From: Cladochytrium replicatum | Taxonomy: Eukaryota; Chytridiomycota; Chytridiomycetes; Cladochytriales; Cladochytriaceae | Assembly (NCBI GenBank): GCA_025526935.1 | Contig: JAHLKD010000037.1 | Location: 248,001-312,000, forward strand | DNA: 64,000 bases | Direction of reading: 5' to 3' | Shown here: positions 1 to 10,134 of the stretch, piece after piece | How positions within the stretch are numbered: position 1 is the stretch's first letter | Layout: each line of letters begins with the position of its first letter | Notes under the pieces: model-generated | What the model was told of the DNA's origin: nothing | Database searches by the model: none | The model's input: only the letters and a program-made list of their open reading frames with translations | Translations under genes and position numbers: made by a program

Positions 1-1231
1 GTGGGTTTCGAGGTATTTCACCCCGCTCAGTGGGTCACCAGCTTGCTTTGAAGTGTACATCAAGTTCAAATCGAGTGGCGCTTTGAGCCCGTTCCTGTGC
101 AACCTCAAGCCTGGCTCTCGACAAATTCGCATCCGTGCACCGTTCGGGACGTCTATTATTTCAAGGGCAAACTCGAAGCCTTCCGGAGTGCCGTCGATGC
201 CGCCATTGCCAAGCATGTTGGGAGCCGCGGGCATCCCACCTATGCCGAACATTGGCGGCGGTGCTGGTATTCCACCCAGGCATAACGGACTCGGATCGAG
301 CACTCCAGACTACAGTTCCAACGGTCGCCCCAACGTCCGTATTGTGACATCCATGATTGGCCCTAACCCCACCGTATCCTCCAACGCCTCGCTCACTGCC
401 CCGCCGACGTGGTACAGCAAATACCTGTTCTTCACAGCAGGTTCGGGTCTCACACCCGCCCTTCACATTATCCAATACCTATTCCTACCCCTCGACGTCC
501 CCCTCCTCGTTCATACTTCGTACATCCCGACTAGCCAAGACGAGCTCGCTCTGAAACCCGGTGACCACGTCGTCGCCAAGTGGCACTCGTTTGATGGCTG
601 GGCGCACGGGAAGAACCTGACCACCGGTGCGGAGGGCGTCTTCCCCCTTCCAGTAACCTACCCGCGCATCGTGAAATCCAAGTCCGACGCTGCCAAGATC
701 CCAACGATCGTTGTCATACACTCGATCCGCTACGCCGTCGAAGCCTTCGGTCTCGACCTGATACGCGGTGCAGCATTGGCGTATCCCACTCACGTCAAAC
801 TCGCGCACTGCGTCTCGCAGCCGCACGTCTTCAAACCCAACTCTTCTTCCGGTTCCGGATCCTCTTCGGCCCTCGGCCGCAAAAAGTCTATTGCGGAGAT
901 GGGCGGCGACCCGCTGCGAAGACTTCAGGGCATGTGCGCGGGATATGTCGAGAGTAACGGCACGGAATGGAGTGGAGAGAGCGACTTGACGCCTGGCACG
1001 CATGTGGTTTTCGGAAGGCGGTTGGAGGTTTCGATTGTGGGGTGGGCGGTGAAGGAATTTGCGGGGTGGAAGAGGGAGGATGTGGAAGAGGGGAGGGCGG
1101 TGTATGTGTGTGGGCCGAGGTGCTTTGAAGGGTTCGTATACGAAGCGCTTGTGGAGGGGCTGGCTGAGGACGATGAGTGTAGGGTCGACCATGAGGAGAT
1201 CATAGTGTTACCGGATAACCATTACGTGTGA
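1..1231 (+). CDS. Flavin/NAD(P) oxidoreductase (ferredoxin-reductase fold) with an SH3 domain, 3' part
   Basis: The reading frame is open from the window edge (base 2) to the TGA at 1229-1231, so the gene starts outside the window. The first visible residues contain RYFTPL, the FAD-binding R-x-[YF]-[ST]-P type motif, followed by an IRAPFGT segment typical of cytochrome b5 reductase-like proteins. Then comes a Pro/Gly-rich linker (PPLP, IPPMP) at about 200-400 and the NAD-binding motif GSGLTP near 445. After the helix that follows, at about 503-665, there is an SH3 domain: ALKPGD, DGWAHGKN and GVFP are its usual signature blocks. The NAD-binding fold then resumes and ends with VYVCGP, the C-terminal pyridine-nucleotide motif. 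The likely reaction is electron transfer from NAD(P)H through FAD; the acceptor is unknown because the N-terminal part is missing. No intron is needed in the visible part. Confidence 0.8.
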   Translation, partial: WVSRYFTPLSGSPACFEVYIKFKSSGALSPFLCNLKPGSRQIRIRAPFGTSIISRANSKPSGVPSMPPLPSMLGAAGIPPMPNIGGGAGIPPRHNGLGSSTPDYSSNGRPNVRIVTSMIGPNPTVSSNASLTAPPTWYSKYLFFTAGSGLTPALHIIQYLFLPLDVPLLVHTSYIPTSQDELALKPGDHVVAKWHSFDGWAHGKNLTTGAEGVFPLPVTYPRIVKSKSDAAKIPTIVVIHSIRYAVEAFGLDLIRGAALAYPTHVKLAHCVSQPHVFKPNSSSGSGSSSALGRKKSIAEMGGDPLRRLQGMCAGYVESNGTEWSGESDLTPGTHVVFGRRLEVSIVGWAVKEFAGWKREDVEEGRAVYVCGPRCFEGFVYEALVEGLAEDDECRVDHEEIIVLPDNHYV

Positions 1232-1583
1232 AATTGCGTTTTCGAGCGTTGTTGTTTACAGTTGCTGTTTATTTGGTAAGCGCACTCTTTTCGGCTCTTT
1301 TTCGTATTATGTTTGTATTATATCCCCAAGCATGCGTTTCTCTTTTTGGTATCATGGTATTATTTAATTGCCTGCATTTGCCTTCTGTTTCTGGCTTTTG
1401 CTCCAGTCGCCCAGTGTTTTGTGTTTGGAAGGGCTCTTTCTTCTTGCCCTTACTTTTTTTGGAAAATAAATAACGTTTGCAGTCAAGCTGTTCACATGAG
1501 CAGGGAATCACCTATCTGACTGCAAAACCGGACGTTCTGCTTACTCCAGTTCAGAGACTTAATTTAAATCATGCAGGAAAACA
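1232..1583. other. 3' flank, no gene seen
   Basis: AT-rich sequence after the oxidoreductase stop. It probably holds that gene's 3' UTR. I see no coding pattern or RNA gene. Confidence 0.5.
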
Positions 1584-2238
1584 TTACTTGCGAACGCCTT
1601 GACTTGCTCTAGGCTTTTCTGGCGGAGTTCGGTCTGAACATCCTTGTTGTCCGCATTCGGGTTCGTTTGCGACATTATTGCAGTTATCGAAGTACGCACC
1701 ACTGTTTGACAGCACCGAGACGTACAGCGCGTTCAGTGAGCCTTCCTCTTCCATCTCCCTCAGGATCAGAAATCCTCTCAGAGTGGCAAGCTCAGTGCGA
1801 AGTCCTTGGGCTGTCGCTTCCTGCTCAGTGATCTGTGCCCGGAGCTTCTCCAATTCATGTATCCGGCTGGATCACTCCCTCATCTTGGTCCTCCAAATGC
1901 TGTGCCCTGTTTCTGCGACTGACAGGAGGGAGAGAACGACTTGTTACATTGCATCCATCTCTAAAGTGTCCAACAACCCGGCACTTTGAGCACCACGCAT
2001 CATTTGGATCACCCCAGACCTTTGGTGCAAAGTCATTGTTCCTCGGAATAGTCTCTGTTCCTATAGCACACGCTGCCGCTGAGGGAAACACAAAGTGTGC
2101 CGGACGGAGGGACGGAGGGTCACCCCACTTCCTGCTGAGAGCGGTACTTGCACTGATGCTGCTCCAAGTGCATTCTCTCCGCCTCATAATCGGCTGCTTG
2201 TTCCTCCGTGCCCACGCGTGTGCTTGGATTAATTTCAA
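1584..2238 (-). CDS. Possible gene or gene relic with CCHC zinc knuckle and coiled coil
   Basis: Two minus-strand open segments adjoin, in different frames. The upstream one (2238 to 1855) contains a perfect C-x2-C-x4-H-x4-C knuckle, CSKCRVVGHFRDGC, near 1960-2000. The downstream one (about 1860 to 1584) begins with a coiled-coil stretch, ELEKLRAQITEQEATAQGL. They could be two exons of one gene joined by an intron ending near 1865, but I found no splice pair that keeps the frame. CCHC knuckles occur in RNA-binding proteins and in retroelement gag proteins; I cannot tell which applies here. It may be incomplete or decayed. Confidence 0.25.
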
Positions 2239-2340
2239 CCTCCCTGTGGCTCAGACTGCCACCCAATCGCACACACGGATTGATCAGCGTACGTGGGGAA
2301 GGGGAAGGGAGGGAGAGCTGTGGGGCGTGGGGAGGAGGGA

Positions 2341-2392
2341 GAATGGATGGATGGGTGGGTGGGAAGATGGATGGATGGATGGATGGACATCA
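2341..2392. repeat. GGAT/GATGG microsatellite upstream of RPS0
   Basis: Imperfect tandem GGAT tetramers (with some GGGT) lie about 150 bases upstream of the RPS0 start codon. A similar array lies upstream of the NAC alpha gene at 58820-58876. Confidence 0.85.
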
Positions 2393-2536
2393 CTGTGAGA
2401 CTAGGGCATACCGATTGACTTACGGTTTTTCTGCTTGCAGTCGTCAAGCCCTTATTCTTTGACGGATCCAGTCCAAGTGCTACCGCTCTCGCTTTTTTGA
2501 AAGAGACATTTTCGCAACCCCAAAACCATCATCATA

Positions 2537-3465
2537 ATGTCCAAAGTCCCCGCTATTCTCGCTCCCACCGAGCAGGACATCCAGATGCTCCTCGCCGCTC
2601 AGGTAACATCACTTTCGCTCTAAATCCATTGTTTAGCTAAGTTTTCAATGATTATTCTCAGAGCCACATCGGCACCAAGAACGCTGAGGTGCGCATGGAG
2701 TCCTACGTTTGGAAGCGCCGCAATGACGGTATCCACATCATCAACATAGGCAAGACCTGGGAGAAGCTCGTCCTCGCCGCTCGCATCATCGCCGGCATCG
2801 AGAACCCCGCCGACGTTTGTGTTATTTCTGCTCGTCCCTACGGTCAGCGTGCTGCCCTGAAGTTTGCACAGTACACCGGTGCCCAGGCCATCGCTGGTCG
2901 CTTCACCCCCGGTACCTTCACCAACTACATCACCCGCTCTTTCCGTGAGCCCCGCGTGATCATTGTAACGGACCCCCGCACGGACCACCAGGCTGTCGTC
3001 GAAGCTTCGTACGTCAACATCCCAGTCATCGCCCTTTGCGACACCGACTCGCCCCTCCAGTACATCGACGTTGCTATCCCCACCAACAACAAGGGTAAGC
3101 ACGCCATCGGTCTTGCATACTGGTTGCTCGCTCGTGAGGTCTTGCGTCTCCGTGGCACCGTTGCCCGCTCTGCTCCCTGGAACGTCATGGTGGACATGTT
3201 CTTTTACCGCGACCCCGTTGAGGAGGCTGAGAAGGAAGCTGCCGAGACATCGGTTGAGAAGACCGGTGGTTACGGTGGAGAGTACGGCGGTGAGTGGACC
3301 GTCGAGGCCGAGCCGGCTGGTGGTGCCGAGTGGGTTGCGACCGGCGCTGGCCCGGCCGGAGTTGCTGCCATTGCTACCTCCGCACCTGCTGCCGATGCCG
3401 AGTGGGGTGCTGCCGACGGCGGTGACTGGGGTAACGACACCGCTGGCGGCTGGGGCAATGCGTAA
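2537..3465 (+). CDS. RPS0: 40S ribosomal protein S0 (uS2, RPSA family)
   Basis: Structural protein of the small ribosomal subunit, needed for 40S maturation. Exon 1 is 2537-2602 (22 codons, beginning [20 protein letters not shown]), the intron is 2603-2661, and exon 2 runs 2662-3465. The protein is about 289 residues, the normal size. The uS2 core is clear: [81 protein letters not shown] and [20 protein letters not shown]. The C-terminus is Gly/Ala/Trp-rich ([11 protein letters not shown], ending [15 protein letters not shown]), as in eukaryotic S0/laminin-receptor proteins. An intron very near the start codon is common in ribosomal protein genes. Confidence 0.97.
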
Positions 3466-3750
3466 AGTTTATCTTGCTGCCGCAGTCCCAAGGACTTCAA
3501 TCAATAAAATATTTCTGTCCACTATAATTTGTTCGTAGCATGACCTTGAATGAACTGGTGCACCACACAGCTCGAGATGTGAGTAAGATTAACAGTAGTC
3601 TGTATGTTTGTTTCCAAAAACTAACTATTGAACATACAATTCCAAAACGACTAACTTGAAAACCATTTAAATGTACAAATGCTCGCAAACAAATTCTGCT
3701 TTCGCACTCGAACAAATGCGATAATAGAGCAAATTGCATATGCAACCATC
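3466..3750. other. Convergent 3' flanks
   Basis: Short AT-rich gap between RPS0 (plus) and the DUF4203 gene (minus), which converge here. Nothing else is seen. Confidence 0.5.
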
Positions 3751-4595
3751 TTACTTGTGGTGCATAAACTCGCGCCCCCTGTTTGTCCTGAACTGGACGA
3801 CGATCCCCACGACAGCCAAAAGCACTCCGCTCGCAAGCAAGACGTACCCTGTCGTCCCGACGCTGAAATCCAGCCTGCTGGTCTTCCCTTCCGCGAGCAG
3901 CACTGCCTGGGTCAGGTTCCCAGTGACGCCCGTCGCCGCGAATACGTCGATGCCTAGAACAACACTCACGGCCCCGATGATGGACGACGCAACAATGATC
4001 GCGATGCGCTCAAAGAAGAACGCGAGGACCGCGCCGACGATGCAGACCACGATGATGAAGATCGCGCGACCGATACCAGAAGAAATCACAGAGCCGGTTT
4101 GAAATGTGAGGATGTAGGATGCGAGTGTGAACCCCGCAAATGCGCCCAGACCCACGATGGCCTTTAAAAAAAACTAGTGTGTCAGCACCGCACCCCAACG
4201 TCTTAACTTTCACAAGCATATTTGTAACTCACCAATTTGTAGAGGCACACGAAGAGGAACCCGCCTATTAGTCCAGCGGCGATGGACACACCGAGGTAAA
4301 CCCACTCGCGACTGGGGTACCCATTCGCTGGCTCGAGGTTTCGTAGCGCAATGTACGCTAGTGTTGAGAGGAGGTATGCGCCCGCTATGAAGAGTAGGAC
4401 GCGGGAGAGACGGAAGCCGAAGAAGACGAGGGCGATGCCTACGACGATGTAAATTGCACCAGCGATGCCGGATGCGATATTGAGGCCGAGGGTTTCGCTT
4501 GGTGCTGCGAGGGCTGGAGATGGGAGGGAGGCGAGCAGGAGGGCGAGGAGGAGAGCGAAGAATGGGTGTGGTTTTGGAGACGAAGAAGCAGCCAT
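3751..4595 (-). CDS. DUF4203/TMEM198-type multi-pass membrane protein
   Basis: Two exons: 4595-4233 and 4161-3751, with a 71-base intron (GTGAGT donor, AG at 4162-4163), joined in phase 0. I chose the ATG at 4595; the open frame extends a few codons further but only from a TTG. The N-terminus MAASSSPKPHPFFALLLALL... is a signal peptide, probably cut after ALAA. About seven hydrophobic segments follow (for example IASGIAGAIYIVVGIALVFF, VLLFIAGAYLLSTLAYIA, IFIIVVCIVGAVLAFF and YVLLASGVLLAVVGIVV), matching the TMEM198/TM7SF3 type. The protein is about 257 residues. The molecular function of the fungal members is not known. It lies head to head with TAF6. Confidence 0.75.
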
Positions 4596-5265
4596 TTGTG
4601 ATGTCAAAAATTTGTGGAGTTTGGGTAGCTGAGCGGTGAGGCGTATGAGAATTTGGAGTCTGTGGTTAGCTTGCTGAGGAGAGGGAGTTCACGCTTGCTT
4701 GGCAAAGAGAGAGTAATTTGAAGAAGTTTACTTGAACGGAGGAAGAGTTTCAGGTTATTGATGATATATGAGGTGGGCCCAGAAAGTTGGAGTGTTTACT
4801 GAATATGCTGGTGGGAGAACACAGGTTATAAATAGGTGCTTTCGTTAAACTTGGGGGTGGAATAACCGGTCAGACCAAGCCTATGGGATTAACGTGGGCA
4901 AATAACACCGCCCAGGGACCAGGGCAAGGCAATTCGCATCGTCGTCGACCCACCGGCAGATTTTGACAAGATGGGAGAGTGGGTTGGTCGGGGCGGTGGA
5001 ATCAATGTACCCGAGACAATGCCGACACACAAGCGAGACATCCCCTGCTCGACAATAATGCGTGCTGACTAATGGATTCATCGATTGTTGATGTGAAACC
5101 CTGCACCTGAATATACTTTGACACCGCCGACAGTGCGAAACCACTCAGTTTTCCACGTCTCTACTCGAACAGCCAATTCTAGCCGTCATACAATTCTCTT
5201 GTAATACATATAACATTTTTTTTTAAAATTATCGTTTTTTCCAATTTTGTTAAACCCTCCGCCAC
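4596..5265. promoter_or_regulatory. Divergent upstream region between DUF4203 gene and TAF6
   Basis: About 670 bases between two divergent start codons. It includes TATA-like AT-rich stretches and a T-run just before TAF6. I see no coding signal that I trust. Confidence 0.4.
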
Positions 5266-7047
5266 ATGTCGTCCATCTTCCCCACAGAAACCTGCCAAAC
5301 GATCGCGGATGCCGTGGGGATCAACCTGAGCGAAGAGGTTGCGGAGGCTCTGCTGCAGGATGTAGAGTACAGGATGAGAGAAGTCGTGCATGTACGCTAC
5401 CTCGATCTGTGATCTGTCTGTTACACACCTGAAAATCAATCTCGCTTTCAGTAAGCTCGAAAGTTTATGCGACATGCCAAACGAAACAAGCTATGGACAG
5501 ACGATGTTAACCATGCGCTGCGTGTGCGGAACGTAGAGGTGGGGAGGTGACGTGTAACGATTTGGGGGTGATGGCTGATGGATTTTTGGCGTTGGATCAC
5601 TCGAAACGTATTTTAGTCATTGTAAAGCGCGGCTGCAGGGACGTCTGCCAAATTTGGGGCCATTCCGATGCCGGCAAATGCGAACGCAAAAATGTATTAC
5701 ATGGAAGATCGAGAAGTGGATCTTGAGGAATTGGTGTACGGGCCACTCCCACCCGTTCCGGTTGACATCACCATGACTGGTGTGTGCGAGCTGGAAAGTC
5801 ATTGATGTGCACTCCATACAGATTAAAACATCTAGCGCACTGGCTTTCTGTGGAAGGAGTTCAACCTGCAATCATCCAAAACCCGAATCCACCAGGTGAA
5901 TTATATACATGAAAATTCGATGCAGCACTTTCTTTAATATTCTTGATAATGCAGCCATTGACTCTGCAAATAAGGTTGATAGACATATCCCTGAACCTAC
6001 ATCAGCTCCTGTGACCGCATCGGCACTGTGATGAGTTGGTGCAGGTGGCACTGGATCAGAAAAGCTTCTAGTCAAAGGATCGTTATCTGTGGAACTGCAG
6101 ATGTATTACGAGCGGGTGGCCGATGCACTGCTGAGCGGCAACCAAGATATGCGCAGGATCGCTATCGATTGTATTGAAAAAGACGCGGGGATCCAGCCGT
6201 TGATGCCATACTTTGTACAGTTTATCACAGAGAAGGTTTGCCACGCAGGGAACAAGTTCCACGCATGATGCTTATTTTCGTTCAACAGGTTACGAAAAAC
6301 CTCAGAAATCTGCCGATTCTGTGGGCGATGATGCGAACGACGCGGGGACGTTTTATAAACCCAAACATCTTCATCGAGCCCCATGTAAGTGCGCGAATCA
6401 CTTGGCAGAACAAATCGTCGGACTCTAAATTTTGAGTTTATTAGCTCCACCAACTCATCCCAAACATCATCACATGCATGGTATCCAAACGCCTCTCCCA
6501 GACGCCCCAGGAAGACCACTGGTTCCTCCGCGAATACTCTGCCCAGATCGCCGCACACGCGTGCTCGCGATACGGAAGCATGTACCATACGCTCCAACCC
6601 CGCGTCACCAAAACCTTGCTCAAAGCCGTTCTGGAGCCGCTCAAAGGCTACGGCACCATCTACGGTGCACTATGTGGACTTGCGGCGCTTGGAAACGTGG
6701 TCGTTGGCGCGCTGCTCGAGCCGAATGTGAAGGCGTTTGGGGCAGTGATGATGGATGATGTTGGGGCGATGGAGACGGAGGGGCCTGGAGATGAGGCGGG
6801 GAAGGTGAGGAGGATGGAGGCGATGAAGTGCTTTGAACGGGTTGTGGTGAGTATTGCTTTGCGGTTCTTTGCATGGAGGAATCTTCCTCTTTGATTTAAG
6901 AAAATCGTTCGCGAATATTTGCTCGAGGAAAACGAGCGAGTTAGGACAACTGACGCTGAACAAATTCGAGAGGTTATCGGGGATCACTATGGGCTTTTCA
7001 CCGATGGGATTGTGAAAAAGCTTGTCGAAATGAGCCAATCTACATAG
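5266..7047 (+). CDS. TAF6: TFIID/SAGA subunit TAF6
   Basis: Histone-fold subunit of TFIID (and SAGA in yeast); it pairs with TAF9. Exon 1 (5266-5391) encodes MSSIFPTETCQTIADAVGIN... with DVEYRMREVVH, the TAF6 histone fold. It continues with FMRHAKRNKLWTDDVNHALR (near 5470-5540) and a middle segment with YYMEDREVDLEEL and GVQPAI (about 5640-5880). The C-terminal HEAT domain is in exons to 7047: LSVELQMYYERV, MPYFVQFITEKV, LRNLPILWAMMR, FIEPHLHQLIPNIITCMVSK and DHWFLREYSAQIAA. It ends KKLVEMSQST. About eight exons. Introns 1 and 2 are unclear: the obvious AG acceptor of intron 1 is followed at once by an in-frame TAA, so a downstream AG may be used. The identity is secure; the exact N-terminal splicing is not. 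Confidence 0.9.
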
Positions 7048-7884
7048 AGTATTTGCTCAATAGCAAGCATTGTTTGATTCGACGTTGATCGCCATAGGCG
7101 GAGTTTGGGCTTGTGATGGGATCATCGTGTCAGGATTATGTTCTAATGTGGAAGGATTACACATAAGCGTTCTCCAGCATTTCATTCTTGATTTGCTGCC
7201 GTTGAACCCGATGAGCATGGCTAAACGTTGCTCCAAAAGCTATAATAATATGAAATAAAAAAGAATAGAAAATGTACGAAAACGAACTATCGAGTTGAAA
7301 AATTTAAACACTCGCCACTGGTCCTGATTGTCCAACCGCAAATGGTGTTGTTCGGGGTGGAAGAAGAGCGAGTACGTCCACACACCTTCAATATTTCTGA
7401 GATCACATTTTTCTTAAAGAAATATCAATAAGCGACTCACACAGACTGTTTCGGATCCGCCTTTTTGCAAGGTCCCATCTTGGCTGAGCTTGCAGTCTTG
7501 AGTTCGCTGCATCGATTTTGGGATTCGCAAGATGAGGATCGGTTGATGAGCTCTGGCAGGTCTGTTGACACTTGCATTTTGTTGAAACACATAAAGAAAT
7601 GGAGTTAGTTCCCCGTCCTCAATAAAGCTGTGACGATCACGTCAATTGCTGGGCTGGGAAAGGTTACATCGTTTGTATACTTATTAGAAATCAGATTTGG
7701 TCCAGACAGAGTTGTGTACGAGTTTTTATGAGCCAGGAACAGGAACGGATTGTGAATTAAAAACGAGTGAATGATACAGGGGTGTACTATTTCAGTTGGG
7801 TTCAGTTTGGAAAATGTTTTCCTTCTACCACCTCAGCACCTCAGCATTGGCACGGACTTTTTTGCTTGCTCCAATACTACGGCC
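7048..7884. other. Gene-poor stretch
   Basis: No recognised gene. A minus-strand pair of open segments around 7500-7260, separated by a possible intron (GTGTGAGT donor near 7445, AG near 7400), could be a small gene, but the translation matches nothing I know. Confidence 0.3.
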
Positions 7885-8429
7885 TCACTGTACCTTTATA
7901 TCGGACGCACGATGAAAGGCGTGTATGACTCTCAGGATCGACTCTACTCTTACAACAGAGTATATCCTGCTCCAATTCCAACAATCCACAATGATATCCG
8001 TCATAATCCATCGAGTGTAGATTTGACAACTGCAGCCCTCTCGCTTTTCACCAATCCAGCGTCGCAATGCTCTTGCACGCGCTCGCTCGATTTCCACCAC
8101 TATAGCACACCAACGTGCCCTGCTTTGCTCGAACCGTCCATCGCCTTTGCGCTCCACATCATCTCCACCCCGCTCGATTTCCACCAGTCGAGAACGGGAA
8201 CCTGACCATTCGAGCTTGCGAGGTCAAGGGAGGATGTGGTGTAGGTGTAAGTTGGTGTGGAGCGGCGGCGATTTGAGATCAAGTGGTTGAGAAGGTCCAC
8301 ACGGCCCCAGTCGGACGGTTTATTAAGGTGATCAGCAAAGTTACAGGTCAGCCTGGACCGAATTGCTTCCAAATAGGCAGCACATCGATATGCAAGCTTG
8401 GAGCTCGTTGGCCAGCGTTCCGAGAACAA
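7885..8429 (-). pseudogene. Relic of a chytrid-type ankyrin-like (VLEWW) repeat gene
   Basis: The minus-strand translation contains GQVPVLDWWKSSGVEMMW followed by AMDGSSKAGHVGVL, two units of the ankyrin-like repeat with the pattern GHVDVLEWW..SGL. In the next unit the frame shifts and the repeat pattern is lost. No complete domain or convincing start codon is visible, so this looks like a decayed fragment. Family members in chytrids usually have many such units; here about two or three survive. Confidence 0.6.
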
Positions 8430-9379
8430 GAAGGCTCATCGCTTGAGCGTTTCCAGTCAACGAACGGGTCTTCCAGTCCTATCTACATGATCGCCGGTGG
8501 TACTGCAACGCCTTCAACATCTGGAGTATCTGGAAGCTTGACGGTAGTTTCATTATTTGTCTCTATCCGCGGTGTTGTTTATGGTTGTCTTCATTATCAT
8601 CTATATTTACAATCGATCTTGAACCGGACCACGCCGTAGATATAATATAACGGGCTGAAGTTGTTACATAGATCGTCCCCATTCGTTCATTCGTTCATTC
8701 GTTCATTCGTTGGCATTCCAGAGTTCAACATTGTGTTATCTTGGAAGGACAACAGACCTGCTCCTCTAACACTACAGCGGATCCACCGCAGACATTGCTC
8801 TTCGGATTCTGAAACTCCTCGGCGTTCCCTTCGATCTGATCTCGGTCGACTCAAGGGCAGGTGAGCTGAGGTCACCGTCGTACTTGTGACATCGTTCTGT
8901 GATTTGGATAGTCAAGTTAAAGGTTCGTCGCGCTGAAAGATTTTACACAAGACCGTATTCAATTGGATTTTGGTGTCTATGCCTGGAAAGGAGATTAGCA
9001 CTCGAAAGGAGAAAAGCACTTACGAAAGGATTTGCTTTTCTGCACACGGTCGAAATTTTCAACTAAAGTGGATTGATTGTCTCTACAACACAATCGTCAT
9101 TCCCAGACCTTGGTGGCCTCTTGATCACGGACCGGCACGGAATACGCGCCATAATCATTGTGCAGAATCTCGCAACATTGCTCGAGATTGTGAAACGAGA
9201 AGCGGCGAGTTGGTCCCTGAAGTTCTTCCAGCAGGAGATAACGGCCACTACTGTTCGATTAAAGATACGGAGGGAAATCGTTGGTCTCTTCTCCCCCAGA
9301 TCGCCCGTCCCTGATCTCGCACTTTATCATATCCACCAGACCACATCCGGAATATCTCTCGAGACTCTCTGAGTCCTTG
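8430..9379. other. Unassigned stretch with an 8-bp microsatellite
   Basis: No recognised gene. At 8681-8711 there are about four copies of ATTCGTTC. Open frames near 8970-9372 overlap on both strands and match nothing I recognise. Confidence 0.4.
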
Positions 9380-9810
9380 TTCGAGATCAAAACAGATGGA
9401 TTAGCAGCGAAGGTTGGGTGGAGGTGCTCGACTGGTAGGAGTCATGTGGGCTTGAGCTGAGATACAGTTACGATGCGATAGACCAAGCGAGCATGTGTGG
9501 ACATGTGGATGTTTTGGAATGGTGGCGGAGTCAATGTAGTTTAGAGTGGATGGAGCACACGATGGATAGGGCGAGCGAGGTAGGAAAGATAGACGTTTTG
9601 GCGTGGTGGCTGGAAAGCGGACTAGAGCCGTGCTGGACGGAACATGCCATACACAAAGCGTGCAAGTTGAATCGGATAGATGTGTTGTGAGTGGTGGGGC
9701 TCAAGTGGGTTGATGGTGGAACGGAAGTGGAGTAGGTCGGAAATAGAAGCAAAAGTATGGACAACGGGAGAGGAGTTGCGTGGTGGAGACAAAGTGGTCT
9801 GTTGAGCGAT
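9380..9810 (+). pseudogene. Second relic of an ankyrin-like (VLEWW) repeat gene
   Basis: The plus-strand translation reads GHVDVLEWWRSQCSLEW, then GKIDVLAWWLESGLEP, then NRIDVL: about four repeat units of the same family as the relic at 7885-8429. In the first unit the second Trp codon of the motif is TAG (EVLDW*, near 9435). After NRIDVL the frame ends at TGA, and the EWWGSSGL continuation lies one base out of frame. These breaks, and the lack of a start or of long open sequence, mark it as a pseudogene. Confidence 0.7.
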
Positions 9811-10134
9811 GATTAGAGTGAACGTGAAAGCTTGATCGATCGTCGGAACCCAATGTTTCATTGCTAGAACATGAGTGTTATGTTTGATATCCGAATGATG
9901 GATCGTGTGGATCTCAGATATCATGCACGAAGCAACTCTGTAGCTTTGATTTATTAACTTTGTTGCATCATGCACCAGATAGAGGCTAATTTGTTGAGCA
10001 AACCATTGAAGAATCAGTAATAAACGTCAAAAAAGAAAAACCCATCATCGAACAACAGCAAATCAAACACATCATCGATATTAATATGGTGAATGGATGG
10101 TATTGGTGTGGGAAATGTTAGTGTAGACCCAAAA

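Noticed and set aside
485-1192. Long minus-strand open frame (235 codons) opposite the oxidoreductase
   Set aside because: Shadow of a strongly biased coding sequence; no motif, Pro/Arg-rich translation.
2620-3102. Minus-strand frame of 160 codons opposite RPS0
   Set aside because: Antisense of a conserved ribosomal protein; no domain.
4881-5144. Minus-strand frame with several Cys pairs upstream of TAF6
   Set aside because: Cys spacing fits no zinc-binding family, and it lies in the divergent promoter region.
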